DNA of 64,000 nucleotides from Thermalbibacter longus (GTDB lineage Bacteria > Chloroflexota > Chloroflexia > Thermomicrobiales > Thermomicrobiaceae). Numbering within the stretch: position 1 is the stretch's first letter; each line of letters opens with the position of its first letter. This document shows positions 1-8,029 of this stretch, one piece after another. The notes below the pieces were generated by a model. That model saw only the letters and a program-made list of their open reading frames with translations, was not told the origin of the DNA and did no database searches. A program made the translations under genes and the position numbers. The stretch lies in the NCBI RefSeq assembly GCF_023806485.1, contig NZ_JAMSLR010000001.1:531835-595834 (forward strand), written 5' to 3'.

Positions 1-408
1 CGGCGCCCCACAGGCGGCGCAGCGACTCTCGACGCGGGCGTCTGCCCGGAGTCCGGCCGGGATGCCCACGGCATCCAGCGCGCACCAGGTGTAGAGCTGC
101 CGGCCGTTGAGGAGCAGGCGGTGCCTGGACGGGATCAGCGACAGCCCGCCGGCTGCCACGATGGCCTCCCTGCGCTCGTCGAGCGTGAGACGCCCCTGCC
201 CGGCCATGCGCTCGATGAGCTCTCGGACGTCCTCGCGCGTCATGCCGAGCGCGACCTGCGCCTCGGCGAGCGGCAGGGAGCGCCCAGCCGCGATTGCCTC
301 GAACGCGAGGCAGGTCAACCGGTATTCGACCGTCTGGCGCTGCTGGGCCGCGCAGACCAGCCAGCGCTGCGCGAGAGCGCCCTGAGCGCCGGGATCCGCA
401 TGCGTCAT
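1..408 (-). CDS. merB: Organomercurial lyase (alkylmercury lyase), C-terminus off the left edge
   Basis: MerB protonolyses carbon-mercury bonds in the cytoplasm and releases Hg(II) for MerA. The 136 visible residues run from the start into the catalytic domain. An N-terminal helical domain (about 15-75) is followed by the block around residues 90-136, which reads SLIPSRHRLLLNGRQLYTWC and then ALDAVGIPA, a close match to the MerB core. C109 and D112 sit where the known catalytic Cys96 and Asp99 lie; the second catalytic cysteine would be beyond the window edge. ATG at 408 is preceded by AAGGGGG. The gene is divergent from the merA operon, which supports the assignment. The family is clear; completeness cannot be judged. 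Confidence 0.85.
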   Translation of the reverse strand, partial: MTHADPGAQGALAQRWLVCAAQQRQTVEYRLTCLAFEAIAAGRSLPLAEAQVALGMTREDVRELIERMAGQGRLTLDERREAIVAAGGLSLIPSRHRLLLNGRQLYTWCALDAVGIPAGLRADARVESRCAACGAP

Positions 409-931
409 GTCGTCCCCCTTCCGTTCGAGCCCGGGATACTACCGCCCTGCGAGGTCACGCCCGCAGCAGCGCAACAGGGCACATAGTCCAGAGAAGCTGG
501 GGAGAGGCGCCACTGGCCGCGCGAGCGGCGGCACAAGTATACGCCGCTTCCGATGTGTCTGCCTGCGTGGCGCGTGATGAAGGTAACCAGGCTGGAGCAA
601 GAGCTCCTCGCCGGCGCCGGCTTCCGAATAGCTTACGCGGGGCTTCTGCCCCGTGCTGACGTTAGAAAATGGAATAATCATTCGCCCCTACCTTTCAGGG
701 ACTAGCCGGCGGCTCGGCTGCCGAGCCTGGGCTGGCAACCCAGGGCCAGCCCGCCACGACGCCATCATCTGCAGCCTGTACGAAATCGCCACTGGAGTGC
801 ATCGGTTCGATGTCGCCATCCTTGCAGTTTAAGCGAGCCCCTGAACGTGATCGCTCTTGGAATAGATATACGGATGTGAGAATATAAATGTCGACGAACC
901 TGCGGGACGCGGTGCCGGAGGAGCCAGGCAG
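409..931. other. Intergenic region between merB and the merA operon
   Basis: This 523-base divergent spacer holds no convincing gene. It contains a GC-rich hairpin (CGGGGC-ttct-GCCCCG, 638-653), a short AT-rich inverted repeat (GAATAATCATTC, around 676) and, near its right end, a promoter-like element for the operon (separate entry). Frames that stay open here have no recognisable protein features. Confidence 0.5.
857..885 (+). promoter_or_regulatory. Putative mer operon promoter with overlapping AT-rich imperfect palindrome
   Basis: TTGGAA (857-862) and GAATAT (880-885) are separated by 17 bases, a plausible vegetative promoter about 45 bases before the first gene of the operon. The spacer and -10 form an imperfect AT-rich inverted repeat (TAGATATAC against GAATATAAA), the kind of site that ArsR/SmtB repressors bind. 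The ArsR gene at 3173 is the obvious candidate regulator. The palindrome is weak, so the operator assignment is an inference. Confidence 0.45.
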
Positions 932-1513
932 GTGACGCGCTCGATCGGCAACCAAGGACACCGAAAGTACCAGCACTGGACGGTCCCGCTCGACGCGGCG
1001 GCCGCGCTCGGGTTCGCGGCGCTCAGCGCCCTCGCCTGCTGCGGCTGGCTGGTGATCCAGTGGCTCTCCCTCGCGCTCTACGCCGTCGGCGGCGCGGCGG
1101 CGTTTCGCGTCCTCATCCGGTACGAGGTGGAGATCCTGCTCGCGCTCGGCGGGGAGCAACTCGTCGCCGCGCGCCTCGCCCGCGACCAGATCGGCCGGCT
1201 CGTGAACGTGGCTCTCGGAGCGCTCGCCATCGCCCTCGGCGCGCTCCGGCTGCTGTGGGAGTTTCGCAGGAGTTCCGTTCTGGGAGCGTATCCGCTGTAC
1301 GTTGTGTTCGTGCACCGGCAGCAGATTCTGCTCGTGGCCCTCGGACTAGCCCTTGCGCTGCGGGTAGCCGGCCCGCTCGTCGCCCGGCGGCAGTCCGCGA
1401 CCAGTGAGTGCTGCGTTCCCGAACGGGGTAAGGCGGCATCGATGGGCGTGCAGCGTTTCGTGACGGAAGGCGATTATGAAGAAGCAAGCACGAGCCTATC
1501 GCATGGCCATTGA
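932..1513 (+). CDS. Hypothetical integral membrane protein of the mer locus
   Basis: I do not recognise a named family. The 193-residue product has hydrophobic segments at about residues 25-60, 95-112 and 127-145, so probably three or four membrane helices, with paired cysteines near residue 36 (ACCGW) and another pair near the C-terminus (SECCVP). Third codon positions are strongly G/C, as in neighbouring real genes. GTG at 932 follows a GGAGGAG ribosome site. Its end overlaps the merA start by 38 bases, so the two are probably translationally coupled. The position between merB and merA and the Cys pairs suggest mercury transport or membrane handling, but this is an inference. Confidence is for it being a real gene. 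Confidence 0.6.
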   Translation: MTRSIGNQGHRKYQHWTVPLDAAAALGFAALSALACCGWLVIQWLSLALYAVGGAAAFRVLIRYEVEILLALGGEQLVAARLARDQIGRLVNVALGALAIALGALRLLWEFRRSSVLGAYPLYVVFVHRQQILLVALGLALALRVAGPLVARRQSATSECCVPERGKAASMGVQRFVTEGDYEEASTSLSHGH

Positions 1514-3134
1514 CGGCATGACCTGTTCGCACTGCGAAGAGACCGTCGAGCGGGCGCTGCGAGCCCAGGGCGCTCAGGGCGTCCGGGCTGACTGGAGGCA
1601 CGGCGAAGTCACGTTCACCCTGGTCGACGGCGTCGACCTCTCTACCCTGCGGAGCGCCGTGCGCGCCACCGGCTATAGACCGGGCGAGGTCACCGAGCAG
1701 CCCAGCCCTGAGCGGGCGCCGATCACGTTCTCCTCCTCCGAGGCGGATACTGACCTGGTGATTATCGGCGGCGGGTCAGCGGCGTTCAGCGCGGCAATCA
1801 CGGCCACCGAGCTCGGCGCGCGCGTCATCATGATCGAGGAGGGCACGATCGGTGGCACCTGCGTCAACGTGGGCTGCGTGCCCAGCAAGTTCCTGCTCCG
1901 GGCGGCGGAGGTCTACCATGAGGCGGGCCACCACGGCTACGCTGGCGTGCAAACGGCGGCGCTCGGCGTGGAGCTCGACCGGCTAGTCGCGCAGAAGCGC
2001 GAGCTGTCCGGCGAGCTGCGGCGCGAGAAGTACGAGGAACTGATCGAGTACTACGGCTGGGAGCTGATCCGTGGCCGCGCTCGCTTCATCGGCCCCGATG
2101 CGGTGGCGGTCGGTGACCGGGTGGTACGGGCCCGCGCTTTCTTGATCGCCACTGGAGCCAGGCCAACTGTGCCGGCGATCCCCGGCCTCGAGGAGGCTGG
2201 CTATCTGACGAGCACGAGCGCCATGGAGCTGGACCGGCCGCCGAGCTCGCTCGGCGTGATCGGGGCCGGCTACGTGGCGCTGGAGCTGGGGCAGGTCGTC
2301 CGCTCGCTGGGCAGCGAGGTCACGCTCGTGCAACGCCGGCCGCGCCTGCTCCCGGACTACGAGCCCGAGGTCGCCGAGGCGATGGGCGCAGCCCTCGGCC
2401 GGCTGGGGACGACCGTGCTGACCGGGTCGCGGGTCCTGCGGGTCGAGCGCACGCGGCAGGGCCGCCGGCTGGTGGTGCTCCGGGACGGGCGCGAGGAGAT
2501 GCTCGAGGTCGAGCAGATCCTCGTGGCGGCCGGCCGCCGACCGAACACCGAAGGGCTTGACCTGGAGCGCGCCGGCGTCGCCGTGGACGAGCGCGGCGTC
2601 CCGGTGCTGGACGAGGCGCTGCGCACGACCAACCCCCGGGTCTGGGTAGCCGGCGATGTCACGCTCGCGCCGCAGTTCGTGTACGTGGCCGCCTACCAGG
2701 GGCGGCTCGCCGCGCGGAACGCCGTGCTGGACCTGGAAGAGCCGGCCGACCTCTCGGCGGTGCCGGGGGTGATCTTCACCGACCCGCAGGTGGCCACGGT
2801 CGGGCTGACGCGAGCGGAGGCGGGCCGACAGGGCTACCGCGTCGAGAGCGCCTTCGTGCCGGCCCAAGCAATCGCCCGGGCGCGCGTCGACCTGGCTCCC
2901 GAGGGCGGAGTGGTGATGGTGACCGACGGGGAGAGCGGACGCGTCCTTGGAGTCCAGGCGATCGGGAGGCATGCCGGCGAGATGATCTACGCCGCCACGC
3001 TGGCGGTGAAGCACCGGCTGACGGCCGGCGATCTGGTCGAGAGCTTCGCGCCCTACCTGACGATGGCCGAAGGCCTGCGGCTGGCGGCGCTGGCGTTCGA
3101 GCGAGACGTGGCGAAGCTCTCCTGCTGCGCGTGA
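1476..3134 (+). CDS. merA: Mercuric reductase with N-terminal HMA domain
   Basis: MerA is a cytoplasmic FAD disulfide oxidoreductase that reduces Hg(II) to Hg(0) with NADPH. The 552-residue protein has an N-terminal heavy-metal-associated domain (about 9-70; GMTCSHC, cysteines 17 and 20), an FAD-binding GGGSAA motif (98-103), the redox-active GGTCVNVGCVPSK (cysteines 129 and 134), an NAD-binding GAGYVALELG near 265, and the C-terminal vicinal pair C550-C551 (SCCA) that hands Hg(II) to the active site. All catalytic elements are present and the length is normal for MerA. ATG 1476 follows AAGG; ATG 1503 is a possible shorter start. It is followed by an ArsR gene with 38 bases between them. Confidence 0.97.
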   Translation: MKKQARAYRMAIDGMTCSHCEETVERALRAQGAQGVRADWRHGEVTFTLVDGVDLSTLRSAVRATGYRPGEVTEQPSPERAPITFSSSEADTDLVIIGGGSAAFSAAITATELGARVIMIEEGTIGGTCVNVGCVPSKFLLRAAEVYHEAGHHGYAGVQTAALGVELDRLVAQKRELSGELRREKYEELIEYYGWELIRGRARFIGPDAVAVGDRVVRARAFLIATGARPTVPAIPGLEEAGYLTSTSAMELDRPPSSLGVIGAGYVALELGQVVRSLGSEVTLVQRRPRLLPDYEPEVAEAMGAALGRLGTTVLTGSRVLRVERTRQGRRLVVLRDGREEMLEVEQILVAAGRRPNTEGLDLERAGVAVDERGVPVLDEALRTTNPRVWVAGDVTLAPQFVYVAAYQGRLAARNAVLDLEEPADLSAVPGVIFTDPQVATVGLTRAEAGRQGYRVESAFVPAQAIARARVDLAPEGGVVMVTDGESGRVLGVQAIGRHAGEMIYAATLAVKHRLTAGDLVESFAPYLTMAEGLRLAALAFERDVAKLSCCA

Positions 3135-3172
3135 GTCGCCAGGTGGGGCAAGAGCTGGTGAGGAGCTGAGCT

Positions 3173-3610
3173 ATGGGAACGCATGAGGAGATGGATCTGA
3201 TCACCGGGGAGACGCCGCGGGGCGGCGAGGTCGACCAGGGCGCCCTGCACCCCCGGTTGGGACGCCGCTTCGCGCGCCGGGTCGAGCCACAGGAGGCGCG
3301 CCGGCAGGCCGAGTTACTGGCGAAGTACTTTCGCGGGCTTACCGACGTGACCCGGCTGCGCATCCTCGACCTGCTGATCCGGGAGGGCGAGCTGAACGTG
3401 AGCGAGCTCGTCGAGCGGTTGGATCAGCCGCAGGGGCGCGTCTCGTCGCACCTCGCCTGCTTGCGGGACTGCGGCTACGTGTCGGCCCGCCGCGAGGGGA
3501 AGTTCGTCTATTACCGGGTCGCCGACCAGCGGGTGCCGCTGCTCCTGGCGCTGGCCAAGGACATGCTGGCCGACCACGCTGAAGCGATCATCGCGTGCAC
3601 GCGGATGTAG
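3173..3610 (+). CDS. ArsR/SmtB-family metal-sensing repressor, CmtR-like
   Basis: This 145-residue protein has a winged-helix ArsR domain (about 48-135): the ELNVSELVERL helix, the recognition segment QGRVSSHLACLRDCGYV and the wing REGKFVYYRV. C96 and C100 in the recognition helix plus C142 near the C-terminus reproduce the Cys-x3-Cys plus distal Cys layout of mycobacterial CmtR, which senses Cd/Pb. Here, next to merA, the likely inducer is Hg(II). An ArsR-type regulator in place of MerR is known from actinobacterial mer loci. The N-terminal 40 residues are an extra, probably disordered, extension. Likely target: the AT-rich element at 857-885. Family is certain, ligand is inferred. Confidence 0.88.
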   Translation: MGTHEEMDLITGETPRGGEVDQGALHPRLGRRFARRVEPQEARRQAELLAKYFRGLTDVTRLRILDLLIREGELNVSELVERLDQPQGRVSSHLACLRDCGYVSARREGKFVYYRVADQRVPLLLALAKDMLADHAEAIIACTRM

Positions 3611-3627
3611 CGCGAGGGTGAAGGCCT

Positions 3628-3867
3628 ATGAAGCGATGGGCCCTCGCTATCATCGGCGCCCTTACCTGCCCCTGTCACCTGCCGCTCTACCTCGCCCTTC
3701 TCGGTGGCACGGCCATCGGGGGAGCGCTGGCGGCTCACCAGCTCTGGCTCTTCGCAGCGATGAGCCTCATCTTCACCGGGGCGATCGCTGGGTTGCTGCG
3801 CGGCCGCCTATATCCTGCCGGAGCCAGCCGGCGCGGGCCTCGGATTCACCGCCCGGCTCGTCGATGA
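3628..3867 (+). CDS. merE: MerE-like mercury transport protein
   Basis: This short membrane protein has the MerE signature: a first hydrophobic helix with CPC (cysteines 14 and 16 in ALTCPCHLPLYLALLGG), a second helix (about 40-57), then LLRG. MerE is a broad-specificity inner-membrane carrier for Hg(II) and methylmercury. ATG 3628 has a GAGGG-type ribosome site about 10 bases upstream and lies 17 bases after the repressor gene. The last 15 or so residues (GASRRGPRIHRPARR) do not look like MerE and overlap the frame of the next gene, so the natural end of the protein is uncertain; see the frameshift finding. Confidence 0.8.
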   Translation: MKRWALAIIGALTCPCHLPLYLALLGGTAIGGALAAHQLWLFAAMSLIFTGAIAGLLRGRLYPAGASRRGPRIHRPARR

Positions 3868-3901
3868 CACGGGGTTCCACTTTCACGAGCACCGAGGCCC
3901 G

Positions 3902-4261
3902 GTGGTGGCGATCTACACGATGGCGGGCTGGTGCCTCTCCTGTATCCCTGAAGCCCAGGCATGGGCGAAGCTTTATCCGGAGTATCACCAGCGCGGGGTT
4001 GACGTGCTCCTGCTCTCGATCGATCCATCCGACACGCCCGCCACGCTGGCGAACTTTTCGAATCTGGCAGGTCGCGAGGTGGCGACCTTGCCCTGGGCCG
4101 TCGACAAGGACCAGGCCCTCACGCGGCTACTCGACGTGCGCACGCTCGACCAGACGATTATCATCGACCGGCGGGGGCGAGTCGCCTACGTGGACTACGG
4201 GCCGACGTCGCCTGATCAGTTACGGCGGGTACTCGATCAGTTGCTGCAGGGGGAACTGTGA
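3902..4261 (+). CDS. TlpA/redoxin-type thioredoxin-fold protein, 5' end uncertain
   Basis: The product contains a CxxC redox centre (AGWCLSCIPE) in a thioredoxin fold, with later LLLSIDPSD, a DKDQALTRLLDV segment and TIIIDRRGRVAYVD, typical of TlpA/ResA-like redoxins. The first usable start is GTG 3902, but the same frame is open from 3764 and reads like the real N-terminal part (LGFTARLVDDTGFHFHEHRG, then PVVAIYT). No ATG, GTG or TTG exists in that upstream stretch and no signal anchor remains. It overlaps the CcdA gene by four bases (GTGA), so the pair is coupled; CcdA would supply electrons. It may protect or reduce thiols of extracytoplasmic mercury-binding proteins. Confidence 0.75.
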   Translation: MVAIYTMAGWCLSCIPEAQAWAKLYPEYHQRGVDVLLLSIDPSDTPATLANFSNLAGREVATLPWAVDKDQALTRLLDVRTLDQTIIIDRRGRVAYVDYGPTSPDQLRRVLDQLLQGEL

Positions 4262-5010
4262 GTGAGTTGCAGGCTCAGGCCGCGCAGTGGCTCTCGACTC
4301 TGATCACCTGGCTGCCGGTGGGCTATGCCTTCGGCGCGGGGATGATCGCGGCGGTGAACCCCTGCGGCTTCGCCATGCTGCCGGCCTACCTGGCGCTCTA
4401 CCTCGGCGCGGGCGGGCAGGCCGACCAGCGCAGTGGCGCGCGGCGGCTGGCGGAAGCCGTGGTCGTCGGCGGAACGGTGTCCGCCGGCTTCGTCGTCCTG
4501 TTTGCGGCTGCCGGCGCGGTGATCTCGGCCGGGGGCCGCTTCCTGCTGCCGGTCATGCCGTGGGTCGGGCTGGCGATCGGGGTGGGGTTGGTGCTGCTTG
4601 GCCTGGCCATGCTGGCCGGGCGCACGTTCAACCCGGCGCTCTTCGAGCAGCTCGCCGATCGCATCGGCCGCTCCCGCGAGCGAAGCCTCCGTGGCTTCTT
4701 TCTCTTCGGGCTGGCGTACGGGCTGGCCTCGCTCAGCTGCACGCTGCCGGTCTTTATGATCGCGGCCGGCAGCGCGCTGATCAGCGGCAGCCTGGGCCGG
4801 GGCTTCGTCCAGCTCCTCAGCTACGGGTTGGGCATGGCTAGCGTCGTCATCGCGCTCACGCTCGCCATCGCGCTGGTCAAGGCCGGCTTCGTTACCCTGC
4901 TGCGACGGGCAGTCCCGTACGTGCAGACGGTCGCTGCCATGCTGCTGGTGGTCGCCGGCGGTTCGATCGTGCTCTACTGGTCGCCGTACGTGCTCCAGAC
5001 CGTGCGCTGA
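4258..5010 (+). CDS. ccdA: CcdA/DsbD-family thiol-disulfide membrane electron conduit
   Basis: This 250-residue protein with six predicted membrane segments belongs to the CcdA/DsbD transmembrane family, which passes electrons from cytoplasmic thioredoxin to extracytoplasmic redoxins. The motif AAVNPCGFAMLPAYLALYL carries the first redox cysteine (C36) in helix 1, and ASLSCTLPVF carries the second (C161) in helix 4, the expected pair. GTG start overlaps the redoxin stop by four bases. The redoxin-CcdA pairing normally serves cytochrome c maturation or periplasmic thiol reduction; here it ends a mercury-resistance operon, implying a role in keeping mercury-handling thiols reduced. Confidence 0.88.
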   Translation: MSELQAQAAQWLSTLITWLPVGYAFGAGMIAAVNPCGFAMLPAYLALYLGAGGQADQRSGARRLAEAVVVGGTVSAGFVVLFAAAGAVISAGGRFLLPVMPWVGLAIGVGLVLLGLAMLAGRTFNPALFEQLADRIGRSRERSLRGFFLFGLAYGLASLSCTLPVFMIAAGSALISGSLGRGFVQLLSYGLGMASVVIALTLAIALVKAGFVTLLRRAVPYVQTVAAMLLVVAGGSIVLYWSPYVLQTVR

Positions 5011-5251
5011 ACGATCCCCCGCAGTCGGTGCCGCGGAGCGTCTCGGTGCACTGAATCAGGCGCAAGCTGCCCCTCATGCCGTTCGGGCGAAGGAATCGAC
5101 ATCCCCGTAAGCACCCTGACGCCTGATCGTTTGCCGCTTCGTACTATCATTGGAGCGTCCGGGTTCCAGCCGGCCGCCGCGCCGTCGTGGGCAGCACTGG
5201 GCTCTAAGCACGGGAGCGCGGCTGGAGGATCCGCATGCCAGGAGAAGCACG

Positions 5252-6055
5252 ATGGCACTCGGCCCTGTCGCCCTGTTCGGTTCCGGCGAGACCTCGAAGC
5301 AAGGCCGCCAGGTGCACGAGCGCCTGCTCAGCCGCTTCTCCCCGCCGGTACGGATCGCCATCATCGAGACCCCAGCCGGGTTCCAGCCCAACGCTGGTCT
5401 GGTCGCGGCCAAGATCCGGGACTTCTTCCTCCAAAGCCTGGTCAACCTCCGCCCCGAGGTGCGCTTCGTCCCAGCTCGCCGGCGTGACGGCGTGTACAAT
5501 CCCGACTCGCCGATCGTCACCGAGCCGTTGCTGTGGGCCGATTACCTCTTCGCCGGGCCCGGTAGCCCGACGTACATGGTCAAGCACCTTCGCGGCACGC
5601 GGACGCTGTCGTTGCTGCTCGAGCGCTGGCGCTCCGGGGCCGCGGTCGCTTTTGCCAGCGCCGCGGCTATCGCGACCGGCCGCTACACGCTACCCGTGTA
5701 CGAGATCTACAAAGCAGGGTTCGACCCATACTGGAGCGAGGGGTTGGATCTATTGTCCGAACTCGGGCTCTGCGTGGCGGTGATGCCGCACTGGAACAAT
5801 GCCGAGGGTGGGCGGGAGCTCGACACCAGTCGCTGCTTCATGAGCGTCGAGCGCTTTCGCTATCTCCGGCGCATGCTGCCGCGAGAGGCGGTCATTCTCG
5901 GTATCGACGAGCACACGGCGTGCATCATCGAGCCCGAGTCGCACAGCGCCCTCGTGCACGGTGCGGGGACGATCACCATCGTCGCCGGCCATCGCGAGGT
6001 GGTGGTACCGAGTGGCGAGCGGTTTCCGCTCGGCTGGCTCCGCGACGATCCATAA
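5252..6055 (+). CDS. Peptidase S51 / class I glutamine amidotransferase-like protein
   Basis: The 267-residue protein opens with ALFGSGETSKQGRQ and contains VRIAIIETPAGFQPN, YLFAGPGSPTYMVKHL and VAFASAAAIATG, the layout of S51 (cyanophycinase/dipeptidase E-like) and 'type 1 glutamine amidotransferase-like' proteins. The nucleophile elbow usually reads GxSAG; here it is FASAAAIATG, so the serine is present but the flanking glycines are not. Activity is therefore unproven. ATG 5252 is chosen because AGGAGAAG lies 5 bases upstream; the frame is open further upstream to 5150 without family-like sequence. It stands alone between the mer operon and a convergent MFS gene. Confidence 0.6.
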   Translation: MALGPVALFGSGETSKQGRQVHERLLSRFSPPVRIAIIETPAGFQPNAGLVAAKIRDFFLQSLVNLRPEVRFVPARRRDGVYNPDSPIVTEPLLWADYLFAGPGSPTYMVKHLRGTRTLSLLLERWRSGAAVAFASAAAIATGRYTLPVYEIYKAGFDPYWSEGLDLLSELGLCVAVMPHWNNAEGGRELDTSRCFMSVERFRYLRRMLPREAVILGIDEHTACIIEPESHSALVHGAGTITIVAGHREVVVPSGERFPLGWLRDDP

Positions 6056-6214
6056 AGCTAACCAGTTGAGGCTGTGCGCCAGCGCTCGTGATCGTCGCTG
6101 GTCCGTCGCTTCTGGTGCCTGACCTCTGCCGGTAGTCGACCCTGCAATGCGGATGAGATGGGCGTGTCCCCCTGAGTGTTCATGGACAGGCGATCCTGCC
6201 AGGGGGCACGCGGC

Positions 6215-7525
6215 TCAGTCGTCGGGTGGCGTTTCGACGATCCTCGTCTGCTCGTGCGCGGAGGCGGCTTCCCGCGAAGCCCGGCGGCGGTAGGTCTCCG
6301 GCGCGAAGAGCCCGAAGAGCACGCCGGTGGTCACCACCAGCGCTGCCGTGCAAGTCAGCGCGGTCGTCGTTCCAGCTAGATCGCTCAGCCAGCCGAGCAA
6401 CGCCGGGCCGATGACATAGCCGGAGTCGGCGAGCATCCGGTAGGTGCTCATAGCCGCGGCGTTCATCCCCCGAGGAGCGATGTCTGCCGCGTAGGCGGCC
6501 GGAGCCGCGCCGCTGATCCCGCTCGCGAGTGCCCAGAGCAGGCAGGCGATCAGGAACCAGGTGTAGTTCGGCGCCAGCGCGAAGCTGACTAACCCGGCTC
6601 CACTGAGAAGGGTAGAGGGAACGATGACCGCCTTCCTGCCGAAGGTATCGACGAGTACACCAGACGGGTAGGCGCCGAGCAAGGCGAGCACGCTGATGAG
6701 CGCGAGGCCGAGACCGATCTGCGCCGGATCGAGACCGATCGACTGTTGGGCGCGGACGGGTACCAGGTTGAACAGCGCGCCGGTGCGGGCGAAGAACGAT
6801 GCGAAGGAGAGCAGGCTCACCAAGAGGAACGGGCGGCGACGGAGCACGGATCCGATCTGCCCGAAATACTGAAGCTGCTTCGCCTCCCCGGTAGCGCGTG
6901 CTGGCAAGGCTGGCCGTGTCTCCGGCACGCGCCAGAGGGCCAGCAAGGCAACGACGGAGCCAAAAGCAGCGTATGCAAAGAACGGGAAGGCCAGGCCGCC
7001 CAGGTCGGCCAGGATACCTCCGGGCAGCGGGCCGATGCCGACGGCGAAGAGGAAGACCGACATGTAGAGCGCCATCGTCCGGCCGCGAGTCTCCGCCGTC
7101 GTGATGTCGGCGAGGATCACCTGGCCGCTGGTCAATACCATCGCCGCGCCGCTTCCAGCGACGAAACGGCCCAGCAGGAAGACCTCATAGGTCGGAGCCA
7201 GTCCGCAGATGAGATTTCCGACCACCGTGATTGCCCCACCGGTCGCGAGCGACCAGCGGCGGCCGGCACGGTCGGCTAACCAACCGGCGGGGACGGAGGC
7301 GGTGAAGCGAGCAAGCCCGTACACGGCGATCGTGAGCCCGATCAGCGCCTGGGAGACGCCGAAGGCCGCGGCGTAGAGCGGGACTACCGGCACGATGCTG
7401 CCGAAGCCGAGCTGGTTCACCGCGATGACTACGCAGATCCAAGCCAGCACTCGATTCCGCCGGTACCAGGCCGGCAGGTTGCGCAGCCGTGCCGCGATGT
7501 TCCTGTGAGAACGCCAGCCTGCCAC
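6215..7525 (-). CDS. MFS transporter
   Basis: A 436-residue major facilitator superfamily protein with about 12 membrane helices. After a basic N-terminus, NQLGFGSIVPVVPLYAAAFG and the loop motif AGWLADRAGRRWSL (the MFS signature between helices 2 and 3) are clear; the second half repeats it as SGVLVDTFGRKAVIV. These features match the drug-exporter (DHA1, TetA-like) branch more than sugar transporters, but the substrate cannot be read from sequence. It is divergent from the cupin gene at 7618 with a 92-base shared upstream region. The C-terminal tail is hydrophilic. Confidence 0.85.
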   Translation of the reverse strand: MAGWRSHRNIAARLRNLPAWYRRNRVLAWICVVIAVNQLGFGSIVPVVPLYAAAFGVSQALIGLTIAVYGLARFTASVPAGWLADRAGRRWSLATGGAITVVGNLICGLAPTYEVFLLGRFVAGSGAAMVLTSGQVILADITTAETRGRTMALYMSVFLFAVGIGPLPGGILADLGGLAFPFFAYAAFGSVVALLALWRVPETRPALPARATGEAKQLQYFGQIGSVLRRRPFLLVSLLSFASFFARTGALFNLVPVRAQQSIGLDPAQIGLGLALISVLALLGAYPSGVLVDTFGRKAVIVPSTLLSGAGLVSFALAPNYTWFLIACLLWALASGISGAAPAAYAADIAPRGMNAAAMSTYRMLADSGYVIGPALLGWLSDLAGTTTALTCTAALVVTTGVLFGLFAPETYRRRASREAASAHEQTRIVETPPDD

Positions 7526-7617
7526 CGCGCCTCCCGAGATCCAGCGGCCCGCTCGATCTTACCGCCGCGCGCTATCCTAGATCCTGCGAGGCAGACGCGC
7601 ACGAGGTGAGGTGCGGG

Positions 7618-7956
7618 ATGACCGAGTTGTTCGGGCAAGTGAAGGTGTCGTCCTGGGACGGGTCAGAGAAACCGACCGAGGACTCGATCGTACAGCGGAT
7701 GATCGATGAGGGACTCATGCCCTACCGCTGGGCTAACGGGCCGGGCGATGTCTACCCACCTCACCGGCACCCGTACCACAAGGTGCTCTACGTCGCCCGC
7801 GGCTCCATTCGCTTCGAGCTCCACCCAGGTGGTGCGATCGACCTCTACCCTGGTGACCGGCTGGATCTGCCGCCCGGCCTTGAGCACAGCGCGGTGGTGG
7901 GCCCAGAGGGGGTAGTCTGCCTGGAAGCACAAGTGTTGGCGCGCAGCGGGAAGTGA
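7618..7956 (+). CDS. Small cupin-domain protein
   Basis: The 112-residue product has both cupin motifs: PPHRHPYHKVLYVARGSIRF, with histidine ligands spaced for a metal, and later LYPGDRLDLPPGLEHSAVVG. Single-domain cupins of this type are metal-binding enzymes or small-molecule sensors, and the substrate is not predictable. ATG 7618 follows GAGGTGAGG; the frame is open upstream to 7489, but that part is not cupin-like. It runs convergent with xseB. Confidence 0.8.
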   Translation: MTELFGQVKVSSWDGSEKPTEDSIVQRMIDEGLMPYRWANGPGDVYPPHRHPYHKVLYVARGSIRFELHPGGAIDLYPGDRLDLPPGLEHSAVVGPEGVVCLEAQVLARSGK

Positions 7957-8002
7957 GCTGGTGGCTCGAGGATCGGTTTACCGCTGGTCGTTGTGGGCTT
8001 AC

Positions 8003-8017
8003 CTTAACCTGGTTAAG
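8003..8017. repeat. 15-base perfect palindrome between convergent genes
   Basis: CTTAACC-t-GGTTAAG is a perfect inverted repeat with one central base, between the cupin stop (7956) and the xseB stop (8030). It is not GC-rich and has no T-run, so it is a poor terminator candidate. It could be a protein-binding site. Function unknown. Confidence 0.4.
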
Positions 8018-8029
8018 AGGCGATCACCT

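Noticed and set aside
695..1315. Open frame on the minus strand in the mer spacer
   Set aside because: Overlaps the plausible membrane protein gene at 932; highly charged, repeat-like composition typical of antisense translation.
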